Below, piece after piece: positions 5,661-13,921 of a stretch of DNA of 41,724 nt. The stretch is from a virus. A model generated the notes under the pieces. It worked only from the letters and a program-made list of their open reading frames with translations. It had not been told where the DNA came from and did no database searches. The translations under genes and the position numbers were made by a program. The stretch's first letter is position 1. Every line of letters starts with the position of its first letter. The stretch spans positions 1 through 41,724 of the IMG/VR virus record IMGVR_UViG_3300018063_000025; one strand, written 5' to 3'.

Positions 5661-5951
5661 ATGGGCTTTAAGCTGAAAAGGATCACCGGTGCACTGATCG
5701 GGTCCCCCTCTATATTTGGGGCGCGGGACCCTTTGTTGGACGCGATTTTTGATAAGAGGCCAAAGGAAGCGGCGGCGGCGGGGCCGGAAGCGTTGCCGGC
5801 CGCACCGACCCTTCCATCCGCCTTCGAGGGGGTGGCCCCGGATCTTATGCAACAGGTGAAGCGGCGGCGCACTAGGGCGTCCCTGGTGCTTACCGGGCCC
5901 GGCGGGGCGGGCCTGCCTAGAACGGCCACGAAGACTTTATTGGGGGAATGA
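5661..5951 (+). CDS. Small conserved phage protein with C-terminal KTLLG motif, 96 aa
   Basis: An AGGAG site overlaps the terminase stop. The chain starts MGFKLKRITGALIGSPS, has an Ala/Pro-rich middle, and ends LTGPGGAGLPRTATKTLLGE. From memory, small proteins with an RxxxxLTGPxG...KTLLG tail sit next to the terminase or portal in many podoviruses; their function is not established to my knowledge. It is likely a minor virion or assembly protein. Confidence 0.6.
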   Translation: MGFKLKRITGALIGSPSIFGARDPLLDAIFDKRPKEAAAAGPEALPAAPTLPSAFEGVAPDLMQQVKRRRTRASLVLTGPGGAGLPRTATKTLLGE

Positions 5952-5954
5952 GCC

Positions 5955-6281
5955 ATGGCGACCCTGTACGTTTCAGAGTACGCAAGACAGGCGCTCGATA
6001 ACCACGGCGCGCCGATCGCCGCCGGGGAGGAGCCGCCGCTCGCGAGTCAGACCGTGGCTATTGCGGTAGGTTCCACGGCCTCTGGTGCTTTCAATTTGAA
6101 GACGCGCTTTGTACGATTGCATGCCGACGTGGTGTGTTCATTCAAGTTCGGAACGGGCACTCCGGTAGCTGTTGCTACCGACGCCCGGATGGGGGCGAAT
6201 CAGACCGAGTACTTTGGTGTCCTGGAGCAGGCAGTTCGGGACCCGGCCGGATTCAAGGTTGCGGTAATCCAGAATACTTGA
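5955..6281 (+). CDS. Hypothetical structural-region protein, 108 aa
   Basis: Starts MATLYVSEYARQALDNHGAP, then a beta-rich pattern with FVRLHADVVCSFKFGTG, a Gln/Thr segment NQTEYFGV, and ends AVIQNT. The alternating hydrophobic pattern suggests a compact beta domain of the kind used in capsid decoration or joining proteins. ATG lies 3 bases after the previous stop. No confident family call. Confidence 0.6.
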   Translation: MATLYVSEYARQALDNHGAPIAAGEEPPLASQTVAIAVGSTASGAFNLKTRFVRLHADVVCSFKFGTGTPVAVATDARMGANQTEYFGVLEQAVRDPAGFKVAVIQNT

Positions 6282-6294
6282 TGAAAGGGTGATC

Positions 6295-6771
6295 ATGGGA
6301 CCGATTTCACAAGGCGGCGGGGCGACGGATCTGGCGCTGGCATTATTGGCCGCTGCTTCTGATCCGGATGGCACTAAGGTCAGGCTTTATGAACTGGGTG
6401 GTGCCCAGGCTAAAATGGAGGACGCCAGGGCAACTTTAATTATCGCCCAGAAAGATGCCGAGGCCAAAATAACCGAGGCTAATGGCAGGGTGACCGTGGC
6501 TGAAGAAGCAGAGAGCAAAGCACAGCGGGCCATGTCCATGGCCGATGTCAAGATGGACGCGGCCGATGCAATGAATAAAGGAGCCGAGGCCCTGATGCTG
6601 GATGCCGAGGCTCATTCGGACGAGGCCGATGTCAAGAATGCCGAGGCCGATAACAATAGAGCCCAGGCCGATGATCTCATGCTCAAGGCTCAGGAAACGA
6701 TGGCCGTTGCCGAAGCGCTGCAGGACGAGTATGAGGGCAAATTGACCAATTTACGGGCCCTTGTTCAGTGA
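6295..6771 (+). CDS. Alanine-rich coiled-coil protein, 158 aa
   Basis: ATG at 6295 follows AAAGGGTG. After a short Gly-rich head (GPISQGGGATD) almost the whole chain from about residue 40 is a long heptad-like helix rich in Ala, Glu, Asp and Met, with repeated (D/E)AE(A/D) blocks such as DVKNAEADNNRAQADD. This is a typical extended coiled coil. It could be a head fibre, a spacer or a scaffold accessory. The repeats make a high copy, elongated virion protein plausible but unproven. Confidence 0.6.
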   Translation: MGPISQGGGATDLALALLAAASDPDGTKVRLYELGGAQAKMEDARATLIIAQKDAEAKITEANGRVTVAEEAESKAQRAMSMADVKMDAADAMNKGAEALMLDAEAHSDEADVKNAEADNNRAQADDLMLKAQETMAVAEALQDEYEGKLTNLRALVQ

Positions 6772-6790
6772 TTTTTTAAGGGGGGACGCT

Positions 6791-7132
6791 GTGCCAAGTC
6801 ATAGACGGCGTGAAGGTTATCTGATGATCGATCATCGGAATTCGCCCGGGCTTACGGAAGAGCAGGTTCATGCGGCCGGGCTTCCACCCGGTGCGGGTCG
6901 GGGCCTGTTTGAAGCGCCAACGTTTGGTTGCGCGCACTGCGGCATCATCGTCATTCTTAACCCGGATCGCCAGCGAGATCGGGCTTACTGTTCAAAGTGT
7001 GACCGTCACCTTTGTGACAATTGCGGTGCGGCTTATGGGATAACACGTGAGTGTCGAAGTTTCGTAAGGGCGCTTGATGAGGCGCAAGAGGCTGCTGAAA
7101 AGCAGAGTTCACTTCTGTTTTTAGGAGACTGA
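6791..7132 (+). CDS. Zinc-ribbon protein, 113 aa
   Basis: GTG at 6791 follows AAGGGGGG with 5 bases spacing; the longer TTG-started frame overlaps the previous gene without a site. The core is CAHC...CSKCDRHLCDNCG, at least three Cys pairs that can hold one or two zinc ions, followed by a helical tail ending SSLLFLGD. From memory, similar short Cys-rich proteins lie among the virion genes of other podoviruses. Role unknown; it may be a nucleic-acid- or protein-binding module. Confidence 0.65.
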   Translation: MPSHRRREGYLMIDHRNSPGLTEEQVHAAGLPPGAGRGLFEAPTFGCAHCGIIVILNPDRQRDRAYCSKCDRHLCDNCGAAYGITRECRSFVRALDEAQEAAEKQSSLLFLGD

Positions 7133-7133
7133 A

Positions 7134-7643
7134 ATGGCGAAGCGGGTTTATACGATGGACACTAACACGCCGACGGCGACCGCCGACACGACAGCTTTGG
7201 TGAACGCCACTTATATAGGCGCTTTCAAAGGCGGCTCCGGCGCGCAGCGGACGGTCATCGATGAGATTTATCTCGGTGGCCAAGCGGCCGCGAGCACGCC
7301 GACCCTCATGCAGCTTGCCAGGGATTCGACGGTCGGAGTCGGGGCACAAAGTGGCGGTGACGATGCACCACTTGACCCGGCCACCGCTGCTTTGGCCGCT
7401 CCGGTGGGCGTGGGCAATTCTTTCGTCACGTCTGCGCCCCAGCGTGATGCCGCCGCAAAGTTGCTCCATCTTGATTTTAACGCTTTTGGCGGGATAGTAA
7501 GATGGAAGTCGCTTGCCGCTGATAGAAGCGATGCGCCGACGTTGCTTGGCAACACGGCCTCGTTCGGTGAAGCGTCGCTCTCTGCCTTTACTGGCGGTAC
7601 GCCCGGCGCGATGGGGGCACATGTCATTTACGAAACATTATAA
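7134..7643 (+). CDS. Putative virion protein, 169 aa, beta-rich
   Basis: Begins MAKRVYTMDTNTPTATADTT one base after the previous stop and ends FTGGTPGAMGAHVIYETL. It is rich in Thr, Ala, Gly and Ser with short hydrophobic strands, as in capsid-surface or tail-associated jelly-roll proteins. Tandem placement with the two following genes suggests a module. No family recognised with certainty. Confidence 0.6.
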   Translation: MAKRVYTMDTNTPTATADTTALVNATYIGAFKGGSGAQRTVIDEIYLGGQAAASTPTLMQLARDSTVGVGAQSGGDDAPLDPATAALAAPVGVGNSFVTSAPQRDAAAKLLHLDFNAFGGIVRWKSLAADRSDAPTLLGNTASFGEASLSAFTGGTPGAMGAHVIYETL

Positions 7644-7667
7644 ACCATTTTATATAGGAGGCGGTTT

Positions 7668-8813
7668 ATGAAGTCAGCCCATTCTCAACGCCTGGAAAAC
7701 TGGCTCGGTAAAGACGCTCTCGAGCGCGTTTCTCGTGCTATGTGTGGGCCACACCCTGAATCAAAGTGGTATGGACCGCCGATTGCGCTCAGTGGTGTCC
7801 CGGGGGCAGTCTACGCAACGCGGGACGGGGACTTTATCGGATATTGTGATGCGGGACAGTTCGGCAATGCTTATGACCGGGCCGAGGACACGGTGCGCCG
7901 TCTTGCTCGAATGCTGCGGGCAAGGGTGGCTCGCGGTGTGCGGGTTCATCATGGCGCGCTCTATGCGGGATTTGCCTCGCTGTCTGATCTGATAGCCGAG
8001 GCGACCGCCGGAAAGCGGCGCGAATGGACGTGGGCAAAATCTGGTACTGTCGGTGTTCTTGGCTCTACGAACACGTTGTGGCGCGTTGGGACATTTCCGG
8101 CTGCCGGCGGCAGCGCGGCGGCTGCGCCCGGTGGTGAAGCTCCTACGGACGCTACGACGGGAGCCATGCCGTTCGATAACGTCTCGACCGATACGCGGCA
8201 CATCGTGTCGGCATGGACCCAGGCAAGCGCAAACCCACGAAATCTATTGTTGTATGACCGTATCTTCGCCGTTGATAAGACGATGAATAGCACGGCGACC
8301 GAGGCCGTTACCGGTGTGCCGACACGTTATCAAAGCATCACGCAAGGCGCGGCGGATAGCGCGGAGGGGAACTTTTTATTCATGGAGTGTCACACGGCGC
8401 TCCCCGCAACCGCCCATAACTGGACGGTATGTCTGTATGAAGATCAAGGCGGAACCACGGGCGCTATCCTGCCATCCGTCACGGGCAACGCCTCGAACAT
8501 TATTAACCGCAATGATATGCCAGCCTTTACCTGGTTTGCGCCTCTCGCAAGCGGGGATACTGGCATCAGTGACCTGGAACAAATGCAATGCTCGGCGCTC
8601 GTGGCGACCGGGGTCATTAATTTCGTGATTGGTCACCCACTCGCTTGGATGGCAAATCCTTTAGCGAATGCCCTGTGCGTGTATGATTACATTGGGACGG
8701 CGTTCAATTTGGCGCGCATCTTCGATGATGCCGCCCTGGCGTGGCTTGATGTAATGGCGCCGGGCACAACTGCAACAACATTTTCGATGGGCATAACCGC
8801 AGTGCATGGTTGA
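7668..8813 (+). CDS. Putative virion protein, 381 aa
   Basis: An ATAGGAGGC site precedes the ATG. The N-terminal third is helical and charged (ENWLGKDALERVSRAMCG ... EDTVRRLARMLRARVARG), the rest beta-rich with many Thr/Ala/Asn and aromatic residues (ATAHNWTVCLYEDQGGTT). The mixture fits a surface-exposed virion component. Its stop overlaps the next gene by TGATG. I do not recognise the family. Confidence 0.6.
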   Translation: MKSAHSQRLENWLGKDALERVSRAMCGPHPESKWYGPPIALSGVPGAVYATRDGDFIGYCDAGQFGNAYDRAEDTVRRLARMLRARVARGVRVHHGALYAGFASLSDLIAEATAGKRREWTWAKSGTVGVLGSTNTLWRVGTFPAAGGSAAAAPGGEAPTDATTGAMPFDNVSTDTRHIVSAWTQASANPRNLLLYDRIFAVDKTMNSTATEAVTGVPTRYQSITQGAADSAEGNFLFMECHTALPATAHNWTVCLYEDQGGTTGAILPSVTGNASNIINRNDMPAFTWFAPLASGDTGISDLEQMQCSALVATGVINFVIGHPLAWMANPLANALCVYDYIGTAFNLARIFDDAALAWLDVMAPGTTATTFSMGITAVHG

Positions 8814-9442
8814 TGTTCAACGCAAAGCATAATCCCAGGGTCGGGGCCCAGATATTCTCTGAGTGGGGAAAGTATTGGCATCCGACTCTGACGTTTCATG
8901 ACCCTAATCCTCCGATTACGTTGGAGAATGCCGAGGCTGCGGGTTCACCGTTTTTTCAGAGTGATTGGTCGAGTGCGCGGGTAGGCCACGGAACACGCGG
9001 TTTTATTGATCTTACGTCGAATTTGCTATTGACGACCCTGGCGGTCGCCGTAGTAGTTGCGCCATTCGGGCCGATAGAATGGCCCGAGCGCCTCGGGCGA
9101 CGCGAAGTCGTCGTCGATCAGTCCCTAAATTCGCTCATTTCGACGCTCGCTCCGGTGGTGGAGACGCCGTTCGTGCAGTTTGACTGGCCAATTATTCGTC
9201 ATACCGCCACGCGGGAGGAATTCCGGTCACAAGGGCTGCTGCAAACAACGCTGTTGCCGCCCGCTGCGGCCGCACCTTTTATTCCGGTCGATCTCATGAT
9301 TCAGCATATTTTTCCGCGGCGGGGTATTGAGGTATCATTGAATTTGATGATGACTACTCTTGCCCCGTTGCCGCCGGCGCCGTCGGGCGATTTAAATTAT
9401 GTCGGTTTTATGGCCGATATGGGCAAACTGATGACGAGGTAA
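8813..9442 (+). CDS. Repeat protein with PF-DW/EW units, 209 aa
   Basis: The ATG at 8813 is within a TGATG overlap. The chain contains about four diverged repeats of some 40 residues, each with a hydrophobic LLxTTL-type strand followed by PF(x)xxDW or a variant: PFFQSDW, PFGPIEWP, PFVQFDWP, PFIPVDL. The last unit is truncated (MMTTLAPLPPAPSG). I recall similar DWP repeats in environmental phage proteins, but have no function to give. Position suggests a virion component, acting with the two preceding proteins. Confidence 0.6.
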   Translation: MFNAKHNPRVGAQIFSEWGKYWHPTLTFHDPNPPITLENAEAAGSPFFQSDWSSARVGHGTRGFIDLTSNLLLTTLAVAVVVAPFGPIEWPERLGRREVVVDQSLNSLISTLAPVVETPFVQFDWPIIRHTATREEFRSQGLLQTTLLPPAAAAPFIPVDLMIQHIFPRRGIEVSLNLMMTTLAPLPPAPSGDLNYVGFMADMGKLMTR

Positions 9443-9444
9443 AA

Positions 9445-11094
9445 ATGGCCGATTCTCGCACACTCGAAATCCTGGACCAGCAAAGTCAGCTGGAGAACGA
9501 TCGGTCCGTATGGGATTCTCACTGGCAGGAAGTGGCGGAACTATGCCTTCCCCGCCATGACGAGTTCAACGTCACCCGGACCGAGGGGGCGAAGCGCACG
9601 GACAAGATCTTTGATGCGACGGCCCTGCTGGCGATCGACCGGGCCGCGTCTGCCGTGGACTCGTTGATCACGCCTTCGACGATGTTTTGGCACGGGCTGG
9701 GGTCGATGGACGAGGCCCTGAACGAGGATCTGGGAATTAAGCAATACCTTGAAGTGATCACCAAGATCTTGTTCAAGATGCGATACCGCCCCGCCGCGAA
9801 TTTTGCATCGCAGGCGCATGAGTGCTACGTCAGCCTCATGGCGTTTGGCAATGATGCCCTGTTCACGGATGACGTGCTCGGGGTCGGTATCCGGTACAAG
9901 TCTTGCTCCATGTCGGAAATCTTTATCGCGGAAGACCATGCCGGGATCATCGATCTGGTCCACCGCCGCTTCCCGCTCACCGCCCGTCAGGCGGTGCAAA
10001 AGTTTGGGGAAGATAAGATTCCCGAGCGGATCAAGAAGGACGGGGAGAAGTACCCGTTCAGGAAGCATCAATTCATTCATTGCGTCAGGCCGAACCAAGA
10101 AATCAAGCGCGGGGCGCGGGATCACCGCGGCATGAAGTATTCGTCCTATTACGTTGCCAAGGACGATAAGATGATGGTCAGCGAGGGCGGGTACCGTACC
10201 TTTCCTTACGCCGTCGGCCGGCACGTCACCGCCCCTACCGAGACTTATGGGCGATCGCCCGCGATGATGGTCTTGCCCGACATCAAGATGGTCAATGAAA
10301 TGGAAAAGACCATGATCCGGGCGGCGCACAAGATCGTGGACCCGCCGCTGCTGCTTTATGGCGACGGGGTACTCAGTGCCTTCAATGCCCGCCCCAATGC
10401 CTTGAATTATGGCGGGGTGAACGATCAGGGGGTTCAGCTTGTGGTGCCCCTTAAGACGGGCTCGAACCTGCCGATCGGGATCGAAATGGCGGACCAGAAG
10501 CGCAAGGTCATCAACGATGCGTTGTATGTCACGCTGTTTCAGATTCTTGTCCAGAACCCGCAGATGACGGCCACGGAGGCCCTGCTACGGGCCCAGGAGA
10601 AGGGCCAATTGCTTGCGCCGACGATGGGGCGACAGCAATCCGAATTTCTTGAGCGCGTGATCACCCGGGAACTCGATATCGGCTCCGCCGCCGGAGTCTT
10701 TCCGCCGATGCCCGAGAAGTTGAGGCGTTCGGGCGGGGAGGTTAAGGTAGTATACACTTCGCCCCTGTCGAGGCTCCGTCGCGCCGAGGACGGGGTTGCA
10801 ATCATGCGCACCCTCGAGCAGGTTAGCATGATCGCGCAGGTGCGCCCGGATGTCTGGGATAATTTCGACGATGAGGCCATCGCGCGGGAATTGGCCGATA
10901 TCAACGGCATGCCGGCTAAGACGCTGCGGTTGCCGGAGATCGTGGCCCAGGTCCGTGCCGCCCGCAAAGAGGCCCAGGCACAGGCCCAGCAGATGGAACA
11001 GACCGAGCAAGCTGCCCGTTCGTTCAAGGCCGGGGCTCAGGGCTTGCAGGCCGCTGGTGTGAAGATCCCGCAACCGCAACCGGAGGAAGTGTGA
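9445..11094 (+). CDS. Portal protein (T7 gp8-like head-tail connector)
   Basis: 549 residues, close to the 536 of T7 gp8. The start MADSRTLEILDQQSQLENDR and the N-terminal SVWDSHWQEVAELCLPR segment, the central AAHKIVDPPLLLYG and the long Ala/Gln helical tail (ARKEAQAQAQQMEQTEQAAR) are all typical of this connector family. The dodecameric ring forms the DNA entry pore and binds terminase and the tail adaptor. It precedes scaffold and capsid as in other short-tailed phages. Confidence 0.9.
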   Translation: MADSRTLEILDQQSQLENDRSVWDSHWQEVAELCLPRHDEFNVTRTEGAKRTDKIFDATALLAIDRAASAVDSLITPSTMFWHGLGSMDEALNEDLGIKQYLEVITKILFKMRYRPAANFASQAHECYVSLMAFGNDALFTDDVLGVGIRYKSCSMSEIFIAEDHAGIIDLVHRRFPLTARQAVQKFGEDKIPERIKKDGEKYPFRKHQFIHCVRPNQEIKRGARDHRGMKYSSYYVAKDDKMMVSEGGYRTFPYAVGRHVTAPTETYGRSPAMMVLPDIKMVNEMEKTMIRAAHKIVDPPLLLYGDGVLSAFNARPNALNYGGVNDQGVQLVVPLKTGSNLPIGIEMADQKRKVINDALYVTLFQILVQNPQMTATEALLRAQEKGQLLAPTMGRQQSEFLERVITRELDIGSAAGVFPPMPEKLRRSGGEVKVVYTSPLSRLRRAEDGVAIMRTLEQVSMIAQVRPDVWDNFDDEAIARELADINGMPAKTLRLPEIVAQVRAARKEAQAQAQQMEQTEQAARSFKAGAQGLQAAGVKIPQPQPEEV

Positions 11095-11276
11095 TGGCTG
11101 AATCGGCAGCGAAGGTATTGAGTCAGCAAAAAGGCCCCACGGCCACCGAGATCTTGGCCAAGGACTCGATGCTGTCGGGCAAGAAGCGTCTGGCCTTCAC
11201 CAATTACGCCGAAGGGGGCGGCAGGAAGACCTATGCCGACTGGCTCAAGGCCGGGGAGCCCGAGGTAGATAAATAA
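11094..11276 (+). CDS. Hypothetical protein, 60 aa
   Basis: Starts MAESAAKVLSQQKGPTATEI, with GGAGGAAG before a TGATG junction with the portal stop. Small, charged, Lys/Ala-rich; ends AGEPEVDK. The next gene starts at its stop codon. No family recognised; it sits where some podoviruses encode a small assembly factor. Confidence 0.6.
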   Translation: MAESAAKVLSQQKGPTATEILAKDSMLSGKKRLAFTNYAEGGGRKTYADWLKAGEPEVDK

Positions 11277-11572
11277 TGGGCGCGCTGGACGGCATCCGTA
11301 AGGTCGTATTCCGTAAGCGCGCGGCATACCGGGCCGTATTCAAGCCCGGGGGTGACGTGTCGCCGGGGACCCACATCGTGCTTACCGATTTGCGGCGCTT
11401 TTGCCGGGCGACTCGCTCCACGACCATGATTTCATTGGTCACCATGTCCGTTGACCCGCTTGCGAGCGCCCAGGCGGAAGGGCGGCGAGAAGTTTGGCTC
11501 CGCATCCAGAATATGTTGAACCTCGATGATCAAGATGTAGCCCGCTTGATCGACGATGGAGACGCCGAGTAG
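11276..11572 (+). CDS. Bbp19-like phage structural-region protein, 98 aa
   Basis: The ATG overlaps the preceding TAA by one base. The chain contains LTDLRRFCRATRST and AQAEGRREVWLRIQNMLNLD, matching my memory of the short Bbp19-type proteins found beside the capsid genes of BPP-1-like podoviruses (AxxEGxR...L pattern). Exact function is not known to me. The call is by pattern only. Confidence 0.5.
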   Translation: MGALDGIRKVVFRKRAAYRAVFKPGGDVSPGTHIVLTDLRRFCRATRSTTMISLVTMSVDPLASAQAEGRREVWLRIQNMLNLDDQDVARLIDDGDAE

Positions 11573-11594
11573 TTAACTTTTAATGGAGTAAATC

Positions 11595-12443
11595 ATGCCT
11601 GATATTAAGGTTGAAACTTCTCCGACTGCCGCTGCCGCTGCCGCGGTATCCGATCCGAATGTCCCATGGCATGCCGGGTTCGAGAACAAAGATGTTGCGG
11701 GCTGGGTCGCATCGTTCGGAGACGCGTACAAGACGCCCGAGTCGATGGCGGTCAAGGCTTACAACCTGGAGAAGCTTCTGGGTGCCGATAAGGCGGGCCG
11801 GGCGATCGTTCCACCCAAGGCCGATGCCAAGCCGGAAGAGATCACGGCTTTTTATCGAAAACATTTAGGTGCTCCGGAAAAGATCGATGGCTATCCGATC
11901 CCCAAGGAGCGCGCCGAGGACAAGAACTTCCAGGCATTCAGGGAATTCGCGCATTCCATCGGCATGCCCGCGTCCCAATACAATGCCATGGTGGCCTGGA
12001 CCAATGAGCAGGCGGCAAAGCGTGATCAGACCTTCGAGTCCGTGCAGGAAGCCCAGGCCAACAAGGAAATGGGCGAGGTCGTGGTCGAGTGGGGCACCGA
12101 TTATGACCAGAAGACCGAGCTAGGTCGCCGCGCGGCCCGGTCCTTGATCCCTCACGAGACGCCCGACGAGTTGGAAGAAATCCTGGGCACCATGGAGGGG
12201 GCGCTGGGCACCAAGTTCACGATGAATTTGTGGGCAGCCATCGGCGCGGGCATGGGCGAGCATGCCTTTGTCCAGGGAAGCGGGGGCGGTGGGGGCGGGG
12301 GCATGACGCCCGAGGCCGCGCGGCTGCGGATCAACGAGCTTAAAGGTGATAAGGAATGGGGCAAGAAATTCATGAACGGCGACACCGAAGCCCGGGCCGA
12401 GTGGGATAAGCTCCATAAGGTCGCGAATATCGTCCCGGCCTGA
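11595..12443 (+). CDS. Capsid scaffolding protein
   Basis: 282 residues, directly before the capsid gene (only the HNH insertion intervenes). It has an acidic, Ala-rich N-terminus, a mostly helical middle (FQAFREFAHSIGMPASQYNA, EQAAKRDQTFESVQEAQANK), a Gly run GSGGGGGGGM near residue 233 and a basic helical end (ELKGDKEWGKKFMNGD ... EWDKLHKVANIVPA). Scaffolds guide prohead assembly through such a C-terminal helix and then leave. GGAG precedes the ATG. Confidence 0.85.
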   Translation: MPDIKVETSPTAAAAAAVSDPNVPWHAGFENKDVAGWVASFGDAYKTPESMAVKAYNLEKLLGADKAGRAIVPPKADAKPEEITAFYRKHLGAPEKIDGYPIPKERAEDKNFQAFREFAHSIGMPASQYNAMVAWTNEQAAKRDQTFESVQEAQANKEMGEVVVEWGTDYDQKTELGRRAARSLIPHETPDELEEILGTMEGALGTKFTMNLWAAIGAGMGEHAFVQGSGGGGGGGMTPEAARLRINELKGDKEWGKKFMNGDTEARAEWDKLHKVANIVPA

Positions 12444-12450
12444 TGGGGGC

Positions 12451-12479
12451 TTGACACGGGCTCACGCCTGTGCTATGAT
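12451..12479 (+). promoter_or_regulatory. Sigma70 promoter before the HNH gene
   Basis: TTGACA (12451-12456), 17-base spacer, TATGAT (12474-12479): a near-consensus promoter. It shares 24 consecutive bases with the control-region promoter (12459-12482 vs 2886-2909) but lacks the upstream palindrome. It would supply extra transcription of the HNH and capsid genes. Confidence 0.85.
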
Positions 12480-12502
12480 CCGGGTCGCATACGACCGCGC
12501 CC

Positions 12503-12889
12503 ATGCCCATGATCAGACGACGCCAGAGCCAAATGACCGATGCCGAACGGTCTTTGGCCCTGGCTCGTAAGGCCAGATACTTTAAGACCCCAAAGGGTCG
12601 GGCGGCAAGGAATGGTGTTGTAAGAAAGGTTAAGGTACAAGTTTTTGATCATTACGGGCATAGGTGCGTGTGGTGTGGATTTGATGACATGAGGACTTTG
12701 ACCATTGATCACGTTAACCAAGATGGGCATAAGCATAGAATGCCATCTGGAAGACGGTACACTGGTTATCATCTTTATGGGTGGCTCAAGGCCAATGGGT
12801 GGCCAAAAGGATTTAGAACCTTGTGTCGTAATTGTCAGGCCATAGCGCATGACAATTATGAGAGAAAACAGGCACTCTTAGTTCAATAG
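12503..12889 (+). CDS. HNH homing-type endonuclease, 128 aa
   Basis: Basic N-terminus (MPMIRRRQSQMTDAERS), then the zinc-bound HNH fold: CVWCG, IDHVNQDG (the His/Asn catalytic pair), GYHLYGWLKANGWPKGF and CRNC. The gene is AT-richer than its neighbours and sits alone between scaffold and capsid, typical of a mobile free-standing endonuclease. Its closest relative here is the protein at 35355-35819. It starts about 20 bases after the predicted transcript start and has no clear ribosome site. Confidence 0.88.
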   Translation: MPMIRRRQSQMTDAERSLALARKARYFKTPKGRAARNGVVRKVKVQVFDHYGHRCVWCGFDDMRTLTIDHVNQDGHKHRMPSGRRYTGYHLYGWLKANGWPKGFRTLCRNCQAIAHDNYERKQALLVQ

Positions 12890-12902
12890 GACCTGTTTGA
12901 CG

Positions 12903-12987
12903 GCTCAGGAAAGACTGAGCACCGGCGGTGTAAGCCGCAAGTAGGGGTCCGGGCAACCGGGACACTCCAACGAAATGGTTAACATTT
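12903..12987 (+). promoter_or_regulatory. Structured leader before the capsid gene
   Basis: The 114-base gap holds four consecutive possible hairpins: GCTCAG/CTGAGC (12903-12920), GCGG/CCGC (12925-12938), GTCCGG-GCAA-CCGGGAC with one bulged G (12947-12963) and AAATG/CATTT (12973-12987). The GCAA loop is of the stable GNRA type. None is followed by a T-run. It could stabilise the capsid message or be RNA linked to the HNH gene; both are inference. Confidence 0.4.
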
Positions 12988-13003
12988 TGAAGGAGTAGCT
13001 GGA

Positions 13004-13894
13004 ATGTCTCAGCAGATCCCGACCCATTACGCTCAGATGTATGCTTCGACCATCGAGCTTTTGCTGCAACAGCGGGGGTCCAAGCTGCGGGATACGGTCA
13101 GCTTCCAGGGTATTCGCGGCGCGAAGGCCGCAACCCCGGTGGAGCAGATCGGGCCCGTGGCCGCAACCAAGCGCACCACGCGCTACCCGCCGCTCACCCC
13201 GGTCGATACCCCGCACGCGCGGCCCTGGGTCTTTCCTGCCGATTACGACTGGAATGACCTGATCGATTCCATCGACAAGCTGCGCACGGTCGTCGACCCG
13301 CAATCCTCGTACGCTCAGAATGGTACTTACGCCATGGGGCGGGCTCAAGATGACGAACTCATCCAGTCCTTCTTTGGCGACCGGAAGACGGGCGAGGATG
13401 GCGCAACTGTCACCACGTTCCCCGCCAGTCAGCAGGTCGCCGTCAATTTTGGCGCGGCCGGCAGCGTCGGATTGACCGTGGCGAAGCTTCGGGAAGCGCG
13501 GCGTCTCCTCATGGCCGCGGAAGTCGACTTCGAGGCGGATCCCCTTACTCTGGGGGTTACTGCCAAGCAGCACGACAATCTGCTCGCGGAAATGCAGGTC
13601 ATCAGCACGGATTTCAATGAAAAGCCGGTGCTGGTCGAGGGAATGGTCACCCGCTTCCTGGGGTTCAACTTCAAGCAGACGGAGCGTCTTCAGACCAACG
13701 CCTCCGCGTTCCGCCGCTGCCCGGCCTATGCCAAGTCGGGTGTGTGCCTGGGCATGTGGAACGATATCACGACGGACATTTCTCAACGGAAGGACCTCGC
13801 AGGATTGCCGTGGCAGGTTTACGTGTTCGGCACGTTCGGCGCGACCCGGAAGGAAGAGAAGAAGGTCGTCGAGATCATCTGCTCCGAAGTCTAA
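13004..13894 (+). CDS. Major capsid protein (BPP-1-like)
   Basis: 296 residues, preceded by a strong GAAGGAG site. The N-terminal MSQQIPTHYAQMYASTIELLLQQRGSKLRD, the KRTTRYPPLTPVDTPH segment and the WVFPADYDWNDLIDSIDKLR stretch resemble the HK97-fold shell proteins of the BPP-1 type; the C-terminal part carries FLGFNFKQTERL and VFGTFGATRKEEKKVVEI. It lies after the scaffold and before a probable cement protein, the usual order. Shell formation by many copies is consistent with the terminator downstream of the next gene. Confidence 0.85.
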   Translation: MSQQIPTHYAQMYASTIELLLQQRGSKLRDTVSFQGIRGAKAATPVEQIGPVAATKRTTRYPPLTPVDTPHARPWVFPADYDWNDLIDSIDKLRTVVDPQSSYAQNGTYAMGRAQDDELIQSFFGDRKTGEDGATVTTFPASQQVAVNFGAAGSVGLTVAKLREARRLLMAAEVDFEADPLTLGVTAKQHDNLLAEMQVISTDFNEKPVLVEGMVTRFLGFNFKQTERLQTNASAFRRCPAYAKSGVCLGMWNDITTDISQRKDLAGLPWQVYVFGTFGATRKEEKKVVEIICSEV

Positions 13895-13921
13895 TCCGGC
13901 TGACGCGAAAGGAGATACATC

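Noticed and set aside
12890-13003. Group I intron linked to the HNH gene
   Set aside because: Flanking genes are whole and no intron core (P7-type motif) is visible; HNH looks free-standing.
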